Positions 47,101 through 56,594 are shown, numbered from the stretch's first letter. The stretch: DNA of 64,000 nucleotides from Falsirhodobacter deserti (GCF_004015795.1 NZ_ML137218.1:1330311-1394310); one strand, 5' to 3'. Numbers and translations: made by a program. Notes: generated from the sequence alone by a model not told the origin.

Positions 47101-47459
47101 ATGCCGACAAGACCGAGGCACTGGCCGAAGCCGCGCGCGGCCTGCTGGACCTCGGGTTCGAGATCGTCGCAACGCGCGGCACGGCGAACTGGCTGACGGC
47201 GCAGGGCATCAAGGCCACGCTGGTCAACAAGGTGTATGAGGGCCGCCCGAACATCGTGGACCGGCTGAAGAACGGCGACATTGCATTGGTGATGAACACG
47301 ACCGAAGGCGCGCAGGCCGTGGCAGACAGCCGCGACATCCGTTCGGTCGCGCTTTACGAGAAGATCCCCTACTTCACCACGGCAGCAGGCTCCATGGCTG
47401 CGGTGGAGGCGATGAAGGCGCGCGGCGAAGGCATTGGCGTGCGCACGCTGCAGGGCTGA
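44130..47459 (+). CDS. carB: Carbamoyl-phosphate synthase large chain
   Basis: 1109 residues. Two homologous ATP-grasp halves ([20 protein letters not shown] near residue 10, and [20 protein letters not shown] near 575), an oligomerisation part between them, and the C-terminal MGS-like allosteric domain. Makes carbamoyl phosphate for pyrimidines and arginine with the small subunit CarA. carA is not next to it. The start MPKRTDITS is by homology; a frame with several upstream ATGs exists. Confidence 0.96.
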   Translation: MPKRTDITSIMIIGAGPIVIGQACEFDYSGAQACKALREEGYRVILVNSNPATIMTDPQLADATYIEPITPEVVAKIIEAERPDALLPTMGGQTGLNTALALADMGVLEKFNVQLIGANREAIEMAEDRKLFREAMDRLGIENPKATIVAAPKLANGKYDINAGVAEAMAAIEYVGLPAIIRPAFTLGGTGGGVAYNRDDYERIVRSGLDASPVAQVLVDESLLGWKEYEMEVVRDRNDNAIIVCSIENVDPMGVHTGDSITVAPALTLTDKEYQAMRNGSIAVLREIGVETGGSNVQWAINPADGRMVVIEMNPRVSRSSALASKATGFPIAKIAAKLAVGYTLDELDNDITKVTPASFEPTIDYVVTKIPRFAFEKFPGSKPELTTAMKSVGEVMAIGRTFHESMQKALASLETGLSGFDEIAIEGAPEKVAIIKAISAQTPDRIRLIAQAMRHGLSDDEIQAATSFDPWFLARIREIIEEEAKIIAGGLPADAEGLRRLKMFGFTDARLASLTAQSEEAVRKARRSLGVTAVFKRIDTCAAEFEAQTPYMYSTYESPVQGEVEDEARPSNAKKIVILGGGPNRIGQGIEFDYCCCHACYALSDAGYETIMVNCNPETVSTDYDTSDRLYFEPLTLEHVLEILRVEQENGTLHGVIVQFGGQTPLKLAHALEEEGIPILGTTPDAIDLAEDRERFQQLLNDLNLKQPVNGIASSDEQALAIADRVGFPLVIRPSYVLGGRAMEIVRDMDHLKRYITNAVTVSGKNPVLLDSYLTGAIEVDVDCLSDGQNVHVAGIMEHIEEAGVHSGDSACCLPPHSLDAETIEELKRQSIAMARALNVVGLMNVQFAIKDGTIFVLEVNPRASRTVPFVAKATDSAIASIAARLMAGEKLDTFPLREAYPAGVGPDTSLPLADAMTLADPITPWFSVKESVLPFARFPGVDTLLGPEMRSTGEVMGWDRTFALAFLKAQMGAGTHLPEEGRVFFSVKDADKTEALAEAARGLLDLGFEIVATRGTANWLTAQGIKATLVNKVYEGRPNIVDRLKNGDIALVMNTTEGAQAVADSRDIRSVALYEKIPYFTTAAGSMAAVEAMKARGEGIGVRTLQG

Positions 47460-47510
47460 TCGGGAACCCCCTCCCTGGCGACGCGTTGGCGCGCAAAGGG
47501 AGGGGTTGCC

Positions 47511-48353
47511 ATGGCTTCGCGCGCTGTCTGGAAGGGTCAGATCCGCATTTCGCTTGTGTCCATTCCGGTGGAAGTGCACAGCGCGACGCAAACAGGGGCG
47601 CGCGTGTCCTTTCGCCAGATCCACGGCCCGTCGGGCAAGCGGGTGAATTACGAAAAGACGGTCGCCGGCATCGGCAAGATCAAGACCGATGAAATCCTCA
47701 AGGGATACGAGCTTGGGGATGATGAATACCTGCTGCTTCAGCCCGAGGAAATCGACGCGATCCGGCTGGAAACCAAGCGTACCTTCGAACTCGTGCAATT
47801 CGTGGACGCGTCCGAGATCTCTCCGCTTTATTACGACAAACCCTATTACGTGATCCCGACGGACGAACTGGCCGAGGATGCCTATCGCGTCGTGCGCGAT
47901 GCGCTGCGCCAGTCCGGCAAGGTGGGGCTGGGGCAGCTGACGATGCGGGGGCGTGAATATCTCTGCTCCATCCGCCCCTGCGGTGACGGGCTGCTGATGG
48001 AAACGCTGCATTACGCCGACGAGATCAAGTCGGCCGATCCGCTTTTCGCCTCGATCGAGGATGAACCGGCGGACAAGGAACTGCTGGCCGTGGCCACCCA
48101 GTTGATCGAGCGCAAGACCGCCCCCTTCGATGCCCGCGCCTTCACCGATCATTACGATGCCGCCCTGCGCGAACTGATTGAATCCAAGCGCAAGAACCGG
48201 AAAACGCCGCGCGTCACCAGCGGCGACAAGGGCACCTCCAAGGGCACCAATGTCGTCGATCTGATGGAAGCGCTGCGCCAAAGCCTGAAAACGGACGAGG
48301 CGGCGAAGAAGAAGCCGCGCAGCAGCGGATCGAGATCGCGTAAATCCGCCTGA
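47511..48353 (+). CDS. ku: Ku protein (non-homologous end joining)
   Basis: 280 residues, the usual bacterial Ku size. The Ku core begins AVWKGQIRISLVSIPVEVHS and includes VNYEKTVAGIGKIKTDEILK, FVDASEISPLYYDKPYYVIP and LMETLHYADEIK. The C-terminus is lysine- and serine-rich (KKKPRSSGSRSRKSA), the type that binds DNA and recruits LigD. It forms a homodimeric ring on DNA ends. Overlaps ligD by one base. Confidence 0.95.
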   Translation: MASRAVWKGQIRISLVSIPVEVHSATQTGARVSFRQIHGPSGKRVNYEKTVAGIGKIKTDEILKGYELGDDEYLLLQPEEIDAIRLETKRTFELVQFVDASEISPLYYDKPYYVIPTDELAEDAYRVVRDALRQSGKVGLGQLTMRGREYLCSIRPCGDGLLMETLHYADEIKSADPLFASIEDEPADKELLAVATQLIERKTAPFDARAFTDHYDAALRELIESKRKNRKTPRVTSGDKGTSKGTNVVDLMEALRQSLKTDEAAKKKPRSSGSRSRKSA

Positions 48354-50764
48354 TGGACGCGCTGCGGGCATATCGCCAGAAGCGCGATTTCAGCGTGACG
48401 CCCGAACCGTCGGGGGGGCATGGCGGTGGCGCGGCCCTGCGATATTCGGTGCAGATGCACGATGCGACGCGCCTGCACTGGGACCTGCGGCTTGAATGGA
48501 ACGGGGTGCTGTTGTCATGGGCGGTCACGCGTGGGCCGTCCGCCGATCCCGCCGACAAGCGGTTGGCCGTGAGGACCGAGGATCACCCCTTCGACTATCT
48601 GACCTTCGAGGGCGCCATCCCCGCGCGCGAATATGGCGCAGGCACCGTCATGCTGTGGGATCTTGGATGGTGGCAGCCCTTTCATGATGTCGATGACGGG
48701 TTGGCCAAGGGCCACCTGCATTTCGCGCTGCACGGGCGGCGTGGCACCGGGGCGTGGTCTTTGGTGCGCATGAAAGGGAAAGAACGCCGCGAGAACTGGC
48801 TGATGATCAAGGAGGATGACGCCGCCGCCTCCAGATCCGACGTTCCGCTGGCCGAGGCGTTCGACCGCAGCATCCTGACGAACAGAACCCTAGCGCAGAT
48901 CGCAGCCGGCACCGGACCGGAACCCTTCGAAGCTGCGCGCAAGGGCGCCACGCCCCGCTTTCGCAAGCCGCAGCTTGCGCAGCTGGTGGATGCGCCGCCC
49001 GAGGGCGAGGATTGGCTGCACGAGGTGAAGCTTGACGGCTATCGCGCGCAGATAGCCATCGGCAAGGGGGGCACCGTGATCCGCACACGCAGCGGTCAGG
49101 ATTGGTCGGACCGCTTTGCAGAACTCCTGCCACCTTTGACGGCACTTCCGTGTGATACCGCGGTCATAGATGGCGAGATCGTCGCCGGGGCGGGCCTTCA
49201 AGGCTTTTCCGGCCTGCAGGCTGCGATCAAGGCGGGCGGCCCCTTCCTGTTCTACGCCTTCGACCTTCTGTCGCTGGATGGACATGACCTGTCGGGGCGT
49301 CCGCTGGAGGACCGGCGTGACGCGTTGGAAAAGCTGCTGACCAGCGCGCCACCCCTTGGCCCGGTGCGGCTTTCCCCAGCCATTCAAGGGGACGCAACCG
49401 AGGCTTTGGGCGTCATCTGCGAAGCGGGCGGCGAAGGCCTCATCTCAAAGCGCCGCGACGCTGCTTACCGGGCTGGACGTTCGTTGATCTGGCAGAAAAC
49501 CAAATGCATCCGGCGGGCAGAGTTCCTGATCTGCGGGTGGCAACCTTCGGACAAGCGTGGGCGTCGGTTTTCCTCGCTCCTGCTGGCAACAAGGGATGAA
49601 GGGCAGCTTGTGTATCGCGGCAAGGTCGGCACCGGCTTTGACGATGCGGCGCAGGATGACCTGATGGCGTTGTTGCAACCATTGGCCCGCACAACCGCGC
49701 CATTGGCAAAGCGCCCGGCCGAAACACGCGGTGCCCGCTGGGTGGAGCCTGTGCTTGTTGCCGAGATCGCCTATGCAGAACTGACCGCAGATGGATTGCT
49801 TCGGCATGCGCGTTTCGTTGGCCTGCGTGAAGACAAGCCTGCGCCCAAAATCGCGATGGATGTTCCGAAACAGCAACCTTCCGATCGCCCGCAGATCGCA
49901 GGCATCGGCATCAGCAACCCGGACCGGATCATCTTTCCCCGCAAGAAGATCACGAAGCTTGATATCGTAAGATACTATGACGTGATGGCAGAGAGAATCC
50001 TGCCGACCCTGGCCGGCAGGCCGGCATCCCTGGTGCGCCTGCCCGAAGGGCTGGAGGGGGAACGGTTCTTTCAAAAACACCTCGGAAAGGGCTTTCCGGG
50101 CGGCATCCGCAGCATCAAGATCGAAGAATCCAGCGGCAAGATCGCCGACTATCTTCATATTGTTGATGCCAGCGGACTGGTGGGTGCCGCCCAGATGGGC
50201 ACGGTGGAGTTTCACCCGTGGGGCGCTCGCAGCGACCGGCTGGATCGCCCCGAACGTCTGGTTTTCGACCTTGATCCCGATGAGGGTCTGGGCTTTCCCG
50301 CCGTGCGAAGCGCTGCCATGGCCTTGCGTGATCGGCTGGGCGACCTGGGACTTGCCTCATGGCCGCTGCTGTCGGGGGGCAAGGGCATCCACGTTATCGT
50401 GCCGCTGCGCCGCACGGCGAGCTGGGATACGGCGAAACTTTTCGCCCAGCTCGTTGCCACCGTCATGACCGAGGATGCACCCGATCACTTCACGGCCACC
50501 ATGTCAAAGGCTCGGCGCAAGGGGCGCATCTTTATCGACTGGCTGCGCAATGATCGCGGATCGACCGCGATCGCCCCCTTTTCCCTGCGCGCGCGCGAGG
50601 GAGCGCCGGTTGCCGTTCCGGTATCGTGGGACGAACTGCGCGGCATCCGCTCCGCCAGCGCATTCTCTCTCCCTGCTGCTATGGAGCGGGATTGGACCGC
50701 ACTGGAGGTTCCCGAACCGGTGACGCTGAGTGTTCGGTTGCTGGAGCGGCTGACCAAGTCCTGA
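48353..50764 (+). CDS. ligD: DNA ligase D (phosphoesterase-ligase-polymerase)
   Basis: 803 residues, domain order phosphoesterase, ligase, polymerase. The 3'-phosphoesterase part (residues 1-150) has HDATRLHWDLRLEWNGVLLS. The ATP-dependent ligase domain has the active-site Lys226 in EVKLDGYR. The primase-polymerase domain (about 520-803) has the metal site FDLDPDEG and the HFTATMSKARRKGRIFIDWL region. It completes the ku-ligD two-gene repair system, translationally coupled (TGATG). Confidence 0.95.
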   Translation: MDALRAYRQKRDFSVTPEPSGGHGGGAALRYSVQMHDATRLHWDLRLEWNGVLLSWAVTRGPSADPADKRLAVRTEDHPFDYLTFEGAIPAREYGAGTVMLWDLGWWQPFHDVDDGLAKGHLHFALHGRRGTGAWSLVRMKGKERRENWLMIKEDDAAASRSDVPLAEAFDRSILTNRTLAQIAAGTGPEPFEAARKGATPRFRKPQLAQLVDAPPEGEDWLHEVKLDGYRAQIAIGKGGTVIRTRSGQDWSDRFAELLPPLTALPCDTAVIDGEIVAGAGLQGFSGLQAAIKAGGPFLFYAFDLLSLDGHDLSGRPLEDRRDALEKLLTSAPPLGPVRLSPAIQGDATEALGVICEAGGEGLISKRRDAAYRAGRSLIWQKTKCIRRAEFLICGWQPSDKRGRRFSSLLLATRDEGQLVYRGKVGTGFDDAAQDDLMALLQPLARTTAPLAKRPAETRGARWVEPVLVAEIAYAELTADGLLRHARFVGLREDKPAPKIAMDVPKQQPSDRPQIAGIGISNPDRIIFPRKKITKLDIVRYYDVMAERILPTLAGRPASLVRLPEGLEGERFFQKHLGKGFPGGIRSIKIEESSGKIADYLHIVDASGLVGAAQMGTVEFHPWGARSDRLDRPERLVFDLDPDEGLGFPAVRSAAMALRDRLGDLGLASWPLLSGGKGIHVIVPLRRTASWDTAKLFAQLVATVMTEDAPDHFTATMSKARRKGRIFIDWLRNDRGSTAIAPFSLRAREGAPVAVPVSWDELRGIRSASAFSLPAAMERDWTALEVPEPVTLSVRLLERLTKS

Positions 50765-51006
50765 CCAACCGGCAACGCAGCCACGGCGATCCGAGAGGAC
50801 AATCCGCCCAGCGCCCGCGCAGGCAGTTCGACATCATCAGAACCCCATGAGGCCTTCGGCCTGATGAGGCGGGGGCGCGGCGGCAAGATGGTCAATATCG
50901 GCCACCGGCATAGACGGCAGGGGCCGGGAGGTAATCGGCCATGTCGAAGAACGCCTGCCAGCGCGGGTAATAGTGGCCGTGCATGATCACTCGTCTGCGC
51001 AAACTC
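50765..51006. other. Intergenic, possible gene fragment
   Basis: On the minus strand 50892-50993 reads HYYPRWQAFFDMADYLP and ends AVYAGGRY, which looks protein-like but is too short to identify. It may be debris of a gene that belonged with the broken hydratase to the right. Confidence 0.25.
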
Positions 51007-51774
51007 TCAGGTGCGCAGCCGCCAGCTTGGCTTTTCCTTTGCAAAGAAAGCAGCGATGCCTTCCTGAGCCTCGCTGGTCTCCCACCGGTCCGCAAGGGCG
51101 TTCACCGACAACTCGGCGGCAGCGATCGGATCGGCGATGCTTGCCAGTCGCCGACAAAGGGACTTGGCCGCCGAGACCGCACCCGGAGCGCAGTCGAGGA
51201 ACGCGAGAACCTCTGCCTCGCTCGCCTCGTCAAGTCTTTCGGCGGGGACGGCGGTGGCCAAAAGTCCCGCGGGCAACAGGAATGCGGCATCGAAAGGTTT
51301 GGCGTTGAAAAACACCTGACGCGCGAACGCCTCTTTCAGACGCCGCACGACGAATGGCCCGATCGTGGCGGGGACAAGCCCAAGGCGGGTTTCGGTCAGT
51401 GCGAAACGCGCGGCATCCTCGGCCACAACCATTTCACAAACCGCGATCAGCCCAGACCACCGCCATAGGCGGCGCCCTGAACACACAACCACGGGACGGG
51501 GCAGCGCATCCCAAAGGCCCAGCAGCCATCGCCTCATCCAGCTTGCCGGCACGATCCTTTTCCCACTGGGCTTTCATCCAGCCCAGATCTCCGCCCGCGC
51601 AGAGGTCTTTCCTTCGGACCGCAGAACCACGACCCGCACGTCGGACATTCCTGCCCCGTCGCTAAGCTCGGCGATCATCGCTGCGTTCATCGCGTTCTGC
51701 TTTGCGGGCCGGTTCAGCGTCACATAGGCGACCTGCCGGCTGTCGATCTCAAACCGGATCGTTTCATAGGTCAT
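51007..51774 (-). pseudogene. Enoyl-CoA hydratase/isomerase family, frameshifted
   Basis: The start MTYETIRFEIDSRQVAYVT and VVVLRSEGK are followed, after a frame change, by CAGGDLGWMKAQWEKDRAGK (oxyanion-hole GGD region), then after further changes by QGAAYGGGLG and, in a third frame, FALTETRLGLVPATIGPFVV to the natural end. At least three frameshifts separate the pieces. The closest remembered relatives are methylglutaconyl-CoA hydratases of leucine degradation. Non-functional unless these are sequence errors. Confidence 0.8.
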
Positions 51775-52072
51775 GGTGCGTCACTTTCATCCGATGGGTC
51801 AAAGCGCGGCAACGTGATCCTCTGCCAGCCGAAACGCCGCACGGTCGATCCCGGTGTGAAACCCGGCGGCGTCAAGCACTGAAAACTCGCTAAGCTGGTC
51901 CTGGTCAATCCGCAGGTGGCGTGACAAGGAAGCTCGCGCCTACCTCAACGCGCAGTTGGTGCGGGAGCTGGACCAGGTTTTTCAACACAATCTCCCACGG
52001 GCCGCCGCCAGCGCTTCTTTACTGCCACACCCGCAGAGTCGCTCACCAGACCTTCAACGTGATCACCTGATC
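51775..52072. other. Intergenic with possible gene debris
   Basis: Between the broken hydratase and the GntR gene. On the minus strand the stretch 51810-51890 can be read as VLDAAGFHTGIDRAAFRLAE, protein-like but without a start; no other signal. Confidence 0.25.
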
Positions 52073-52771
52073 CTACAACGGGATCGTCTGCCGGTTGTCG
52101 CGGGCGATCATCCTCTGGATCTGCTGCACGATCTGGTCGGCGTGCAGAGTTGCCATGCGATCCGCCTCGGCCACGTCCTGCGCTTCCAGGATGGCGATAA
52201 TCTCGTCATGCTCGCGGACATATTGTTCCGGCAGCCGGTTGTCGAACGAGGAGTAATAGACCCGCAGGATTCGCCGCCCCTCGTCCAAAAGGCGCTGGAA
52301 CAGAGCGGTGTAATAGGGGTTTCGGCCAGCCTCGGCGATGGCGACGTGAAAATCGCGATTGGTCGCGATCATGGCCTTGGCGTCCTGCGTCGTGACGGCC
52401 GCGGCAAAGCGCAGCTGATGTTCGCGGATGACCTCCAGGTCCTGATCCGTGCGGTTCTGTGCGCCCAGTCGGGTCGTGACGCGGTACATCAAAGTCAGCG
52501 CATCGAAGAAGTTGTGCACGTTAAGGAAATCAATGTTCGCCACGATGGTGGAACGATTGGGCAAGGTCGTGACCAGACCTTCTCCGGCCAGCCGGACCAG
52601 CGCCTCGCGTATCGGCGTGCGTGACATGGACAAACGCTCTGCCAGTTGGATTTCGTCGATCGGGCTGCCGGGGGGCAGAACAAGATCAAGGATCTCTTCC
52701 CTCAAGATCGCGTGGACCAGCCGGACGCCCTCGCCCCGCTTGCGCTCCGTTCGTTCGATCTGCTCGATCAT
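52073..52771 (-). CDS. GntR-family regulator, FCD subfamily, of the hydroxyproline locus
   Basis: 232 residues. N-terminal winged helix (residues 15-80: LREEILDLVLPPGSPIDEIQ, RLSMSRTPIREALVRLAGEG), C-terminal helical FCD ligand-binding domain with metal-type His residues in DFHVAIAEAGRNPYY, REHDEIIAIL and LHADQIVQQI. FCD regulators usually repress and are released by an acid or amino-acid derivative. Divergent from the deaminase gene and next to palindromic sites, so control of the hydroxyproline genes is inferred. Confidence 0.88.
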   Translation of the reverse strand: MIEQIERTERKRGEGVRLVHAILREEILDLVLPPGSPIDEIQLAERLSMSRTPIREALVRLAGEGLVTTLPNRSTIVANIDFLNVHNFFDALTLMYRVTTRLGAQNRTDQDLEVIREHQLRFAAAVTTQDAKAMIATNRDFHVAIAEAGRNPYYTALFQRLLDEGRRILRVYYSSFDNRLPEQYVREHDEIIAILEAQDVAEADRMATLHADQIVQQIQRMIARDNRQTIPL

Positions 52772-52786
52772 TCAGGCCCTATCTGT

Positions 52787-52878
52787 TGTCGACAGCTTGT
52801 ATAACATCTTCGGCGTCAACTTAAATAGCTTGATTCACAGCTGCAAGTTCTGTCGACACGCAGAATACAGTTTGTATT
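52787..52878. promoter_or_regulatory. Candidate operators between gntR and the deaminase gene
   Basis: The 159-bp divergent gap contains two copies of the palindrome TGTCGACA (52787-52794 and 52851-52858, 64 bp apart) and a 6-3-6 dyad AATACA-GTT-TGTATT (52864-52878). The latter resembles FCD-GntR operators of the TTGTATACAA type, and a weaker TTGTATAACA lies at 52797-52806. Confidence 0.4.
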
Positions 52879-52930
52879 GTTCTCAGCAGAGCAATGATTC
52901 CCGACTGCCTTTTCCTTTGGAGAGCCGCCT

Positions 52931-53890
52931 ATGAAAGCCCAGATCTTTTCCGGATGCATTCCGGCCCTGATGACCCCCTGCACCGCAGACCGCCAACCGG
53001 ACTTCGGTGCCCTTGTCGCCAAAGGTAAGGAGCTTGTCGCGCACGGCATGTCCGCCGTTGTGTATTGCGGATCGATGGGCGACTGGCCCCTTCTGACGGA
53101 CGAACAGCGGATGGAGGGAGTGGAGCGTCTGGTTCGAGCCGGCGTTCCAGTCATTGTCGGCACCGGCGCCATTAACAGCGTCAAGGCCGTGGCACATGCA
53201 GCGCATGCCCAGAAGGTCGGCGCGCAAGGCCTGATGGTCATCCCCCGGGTTCTGTCACGCGGGCCGTCCGTCGCCGCACAAAGGGCGCATTTCAAGGCCA
53301 TTCTGGCGGCAGCGCCTGATCTTCCGGCCGTGATCTACAACAGCCCTTACTACGGATTTGCCACCCGTGCCGACCTGTTCTTCGCCCTGCGCGCCGAACA
53401 CCCGAACCTTGTGGGCTTCAAGGAGTTCGGCGGCCCGGCCGACATGCGCTATGCCGCGGAAAACATCACCAGCCAAGACGAGGATGTCTCGCTGATGGTC
53501 GGCGTCGACACAGCCGTCTTCCATGGTTTCGTCAATTGCGGGGCTACGGGCGCGATCACCGGCATCGGCAATGTGCTTCCCAAAGAGGTGCTTCATCTGG
53601 TCAAACTGGCTCAGGCGGCAGCGAAGGGCGACGCCACGGCCCGCCAGCTCACCCTGGAGCTGGAGCAGGCGCTGGCCGTCCTTTCGTCCTTCGACGAAGG
53701 TCCCGATCTGGTCCTCTATTTCAAGCACATGATGGTGCTGAAGGGTTCGCCGGAATACAGCCTGCACTTTTATGAAACCGACGCGCTGACCGACAGCCAG
53801 CGCCGCTATGCCGAAGCGCAGCTTCAGCTGTTTGACGCGTGGTACAAGGGCTGGACGGCGCAACCCGCCGTCCGCCAATACGCGGCCTGA
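52931..53890 (+). CDS. DHDPS/NAL-family protein, probable 1-pyrroline-4-hydroxy-2-carboxylate deaminase
   Basis: 319 residues, TIM-barrel. The Schiff-base lysine is Lys164 in LVGFKEFGG; the partner Tyr136 is in AVIYNSPYYGF. In hydroxyproline loci such proteins deaminate and dehydrate pyrroline-4-hydroxy-2-carboxylate to alpha-ketoglutarate semialdehyde. Alternatives (dihydrodipicolinate synthase, N-acetylneuraminate lyase) are less likely because all neighbours are hydroxyproline enzymes. ATG preceded by TTTGGAGAGCCGCCT. Only four bases separate its stop from the convergent reductase. Confidence 0.82.
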   Translation: MKAQIFSGCIPALMTPCTADRQPDFGALVAKGKELVAHGMSAVVYCGSMGDWPLLTDEQRMEGVERLVRAGVPVIVGTGAINSVKAVAHAAHAQKVGAQGLMVIPRVLSRGPSVAAQRAHFKAILAAAPDLPAVIYNSPYYGFATRADLFFALRAEHPNLVGFKEFGGPADMRYAAENITSQDEDVSLMVGVDTAVFHGFVNCGATGAITGIGNVLPKEVLHLVKLAQAAAKGDATARQLTLELEQALAVLSSFDEGPDLVLYFKHMMVLKGSPEYSLHFYETDALTDSQRRYAEAQLQLFDAWYKGWTAQPAVRQYAA

Positions 53891-53894
53891 CCTC

Positions 53895-54926
53895 CTAGAC
53901 CGCGTCGAGGCCGAGTGTGCGGAGCTGCTCCAGTTCCGTCCATTCGGCCTCGGTCAGATGAATACCCTCCGCCTGCGCCTTTGCGCGGGCGGCAAAACGA
54001 CGTTGGGACGGCAGGCGCGCGCCCTGACCAACGATGGCTTCGAAAAGACCTTCGGCGCGGGCAAAGGGATCGCCCGGCCGCCCGGCCGCGAAGCGTTCGG
54101 GGCTGAAGGCCAGCACCAGTTCGCCATGCCGTGGCGCAAGGGTTGTGCCGCCCACCAGATCACGCGCCTCCGGGCTGGTCAGATCGCCGATCATCACCCC
54201 CGCCAGAAGTTCCACCATGGTCGAAATGGCCGATCCCTTGTGCGCCCCGAAGGGAAGCATCGCGCCTTCCAGCGCGCTGACCGGATCGGTCGTCGGCCGC
54301 CCTTCCCGATCCACGGCCCATCCTTCCGGCAGCGAGGTGCCGGCGCGGCGGTGCAACTCGATCTCGCCGCGCGCGGCGACGCTGGTGGCAAAGTCGAAAA
54401 CGTAGGGCAGCCGGTTCACGCGGGGCCATCCAAAGGCGATCGGGTTCGTGCCCAGAAGCGCCTCGTTTCCCCCTGCCGGCGCAACGCTGGCATAGCTTGG
54501 GCACATTGCAAGCGCCGCCACCCCCAAGGACGTCAGCGTTTCCACCTCCGGCCACAGCGCGGAGAAGTGGACGCAGTCGTTGATGACCAGCGCCGCCACC
54601 CCCAGGGTCTTCGCACGTTCCGCCAGAACGGGCGCGGCAAGATCGAACCCGCCGCAGGAAAATCCACCCCCCGCCTCGATCCGCAACACGGCCGAGCCGT
54701 CATCCGTCAGCACAGGTTCGGCCTGCGACTTGACCATCCCCGCCTTGATGGTCCGCAGGCATCCCGCCAGACGATAGACCCCATGCGAGGTGCAATCGTC
54801 CTGCTCCGCCAGGGCGATAACCCGCGCCGTCGCCGCCGCCTGTCGCTCTGACAAGCCTGCGTTGCGGAAGATCTCCTCGATCATCGCGGTCAATGTTTCG
54901 ACTGTGACGGGGCTGCGTTCGGCCAT
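53895..54926 (-). CDS. LDH2/malate-type dehydrogenase, probable delta1-pyrroline-2-carboxylate reductase
   Basis: 343 residues of the Ldh2/YlbC-type NAD(P)H-dependent reductases. The catalytic His is in DDCTSHGVYRL; NDCVHFSALWPEVE, LGTNPIAFGWPR and PFGAHKGSAISTMVEL are family features. In hydroxyproline clusters this enzyme reduces delta1-pyrroline-2-carboxylate, the product of 3-hydroxyproline dehydratases, to L-proline. Start MAERSPVTV with AAGGAG 10 nt upstream; an upstream in-frame start (54986) is not conserved. Divergent from the transporter genes. Confidence 0.82.
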   Translation of the reverse strand: MAERSPVTVETLTAMIEEIFRNAGLSERQAAATARVIALAEQDDCTSHGVYRLAGCLRTIKAGMVKSQAEPVLTDDGSAVLRIEAGGGFSCGGFDLAAPVLAERAKTLGVAALVINDCVHFSALWPEVETLTSLGVAALAMCPSYASVAPAGGNEALLGTNPIAFGWPRVNRLPYVFDFATSVAARGEIELHRRAGTSLPEGWAVDREGRPTTDPVSALEGAMLPFGAHKGSAISTMVELLAGVMIGDLTSPEARDLVGGTTLAPRHGELVLAFSPERFAAGRPGDPFARAEGLFEAIVGQGARLPSQRRFAARAKAQAEGIHLTEAEWTELEQLRTLGLDAV

Positions 54927-54941
54927 ACGGGCGACTCCTTC

Positions 54942-54989
54942 TTTGTGACACTTAATGTATACATAGAGTATTCTCTGTTGCGTCACAAA
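54942..54989. promoter_or_regulatory. Candidate operator between the reductase and transporter genes
   Basis: The perfect palindrome ATGTATACAT (54955-54964), the core of FCD-GntR operators, lies within an 8-bp inverted repeat TTTGTGAC (54942-54949) / GTCACAAA (54982-54989). It stands between the divergent starts at 54926 and 55054. Confidence 0.5.
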
Positions 54990-55053
54990 AATCCCGGCGT
55001 CATAACTTTTGAACGAGTAGGTCGAATCAAGACCACCATCAGGGAGTATCTAC

Positions 55054-55857
55054 ATGAAGACCGCATTTGTGGCCGGGCTTCTTGCCGCCACGTCTCTGGC
55101 GTCCGTAGCCCATGCCGACGCGCTGGACGACATCATCTCCTCTGGCACACTGCGTTGCGCGGTTGTTCTGGATTTCCCGCCCATGGGATCGCGGGATGAA
55201 AGCAACACGCCGATCGGCTTCGACGTCGATTATTGCAACGATCTTGCCACCGCTTTGGGAGTTGAGGCCGAGATCGTCGAGACACCCTTCCCCGAACGCA
55301 TCCCGGCGCTGATGTCCGGCCGCGTCGATGTCGGTGTCGCCTCCACATCCGACACGCTGGAACGTGCCAAGACGGTCGGGATGACGATCCCCTATTTCGC
55401 GTTCGAGATGGCGGTCACGGCCAATGAAGCGTCCGGAGTCACCTCGTTCGAGGGGATGAAGGGCAAGACCGTGGGCGCCACTGCCGGCACCTACGAGGCG
55501 ATCGCGCTGGAGGAGCAGGTGAAGGAATGGGGAACCGGCACGTTCCGGCCCTATCAGACCCAAGCCGACGTGTTCCTTGCCCTCAGCCAAGGGCAGATCG
55601 ACGCCACCGTGTCCACGTCCACCGTGGCGCAGGCGAACGTCAAGACCGGCAACTTCCCCGGCATTTCGGTGGTGGGCACGGCGCCGTTCGACACGGACTA
55701 TGTCTCGCTCTTTGCCATGCGCGAGGAGTATGGCCTGTTGAACTTCCTCAACCTCTTCATCAACCATCAGGTCCGCTCCGGCCGCTATGCCGAGCTGTAC
55801 GAGAAATGGGTCGGAGGCGAAGTGCCTGACCTGACGGCCAACGGCGTCTACCGTTGA
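55054..55857 (+). CDS. Amino-acid ABC transporter, periplasmic binding protein
   Basis: 267 residues. Signal peptide cleaved after AHA (near 22). Family 3 solute-binding protein: SGTLRCAVVLDFPPMGSRDE, PIGFDVDYCNDLATALG, SGRVDVGVASTSDTLER and the end ELYEKWVGGEVPDL. First gene of binding protein, two permeases, ATPase. Probable ligand: hydroxyproline or proline-like amino acids, from context only. Confidence 0.9.
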   Translation: MKTAFVAGLLAATSLASVAHADALDDIISSGTLRCAVVLDFPPMGSRDESNTPIGFDVDYCNDLATALGVEAEIVETPFPERIPALMSGRVDVGVASTSDTLERAKTVGMTIPYFAFEMAVTANEASGVTSFEGMKGKTVGATAGTYEAIALEEQVKEWGTGTFRPYQTQADVFLALSQGQIDATVSTSTVAQANVKTGNFPGISVVGTAPFDTDYVSLFAMREEYGLLNFLNLFINHQVRSGRYAELYEKWVGGEVPDLTANGVYR

Positions 55858-55919
55858 TCTGAGGCGCCCGCGCCGGCAGGCTTTGCCTTGCCGGCGCCCA
55901 TTCCGGGACGCAACCCATC

Positions 55920-56585
55920 ATGTTCAACTACAACTTCCGCTGGAACCAGGCGCTGAACGCCCTGCCGCAGATGCTGGACGGCGCGTTGGTCACACTTCAG
56001 ATCGCGCTTCTGTCCATGCTGATCGGCGTGACCGTCGCCGTGCTGCTGACCATGTTCCGCCTGTCGGGCAACCGCATCCTTGGCGGCTTCGCAACCGCAT
56101 GGGTGGAACTGGCCCGCAACACGCCGGCCTTGTTCCAGATCTACATGGCGCATTTCGGGCTGGGCGCCTTTGGCATCCATCTCAGCCCCTTCACCTCGCT
56201 GCTGGCGGGGATCGCGTTCAACAATGCAGGCTATCTCGCCGAAAATTTCCGTGGCGCCCTGAAGGCCATTCCCGACACGCAGGCCCGCGCGGCACGGTCG
56301 CTGGGCATGCCCGCGACGCAAGCGTTTCGGCTGATCGTAATGCCGCAGATGTTCCGCGTGGCCTTCCTTCCCGCCACGAACCAGATGGTTTGGGCGATCC
56401 TCATGACCTCGCTCGGCGTCATTGTCGGGATGAACACCGACCTTGCAGGTGTCACGCAGGAGTTGAACGCAAGATCCTTCCGCACCTTTGAATTCTTCGC
56501 GATTGCAGCAGTGATCTATTACCTGATTGCCAAGGCCGTGACGCTGGCCGCCCATGCCGTGGCATGGCGCATGTTCCGGTATTGA
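55920..56585 (+). CDS. Amino-acid ABC transporter permease 1
   Basis: 221 residues, HisM/GlnP-like, about five membrane helices. The EAA loop is FRGALKAIPDTQARAARSLG near residue 114; an N-terminal helix ALVTLQIALLSMLIGVTVAV leads the family fold. It pairs with the next permease to form the channel. Confidence 0.9.
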   Translation: MFNYNFRWNQALNALPQMLDGALVTLQIALLSMLIGVTVAVLLTMFRLSGNRILGGFATAWVELARNTPALFQIYMAHFGLGAFGIHLSPFTSLLAGIAFNNAGYLAENFRGALKAIPDTQARAARSLGMPATQAFRLIVMPQMFRVAFLPATNQMVWAILMTSLGVIVGMNTDLAGVTQELNARSFRTFEFFAIAAVIYYLIAKAVTLAAHAVAWRMFRY

Positions 56586-56594
56586 GAGGCTGAC

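Noticed and set aside
45993-48371. 792-codon frame antisense to carB and ku
   Set aside because: It crosses two real genes on the other strand; no start signal and no domain.
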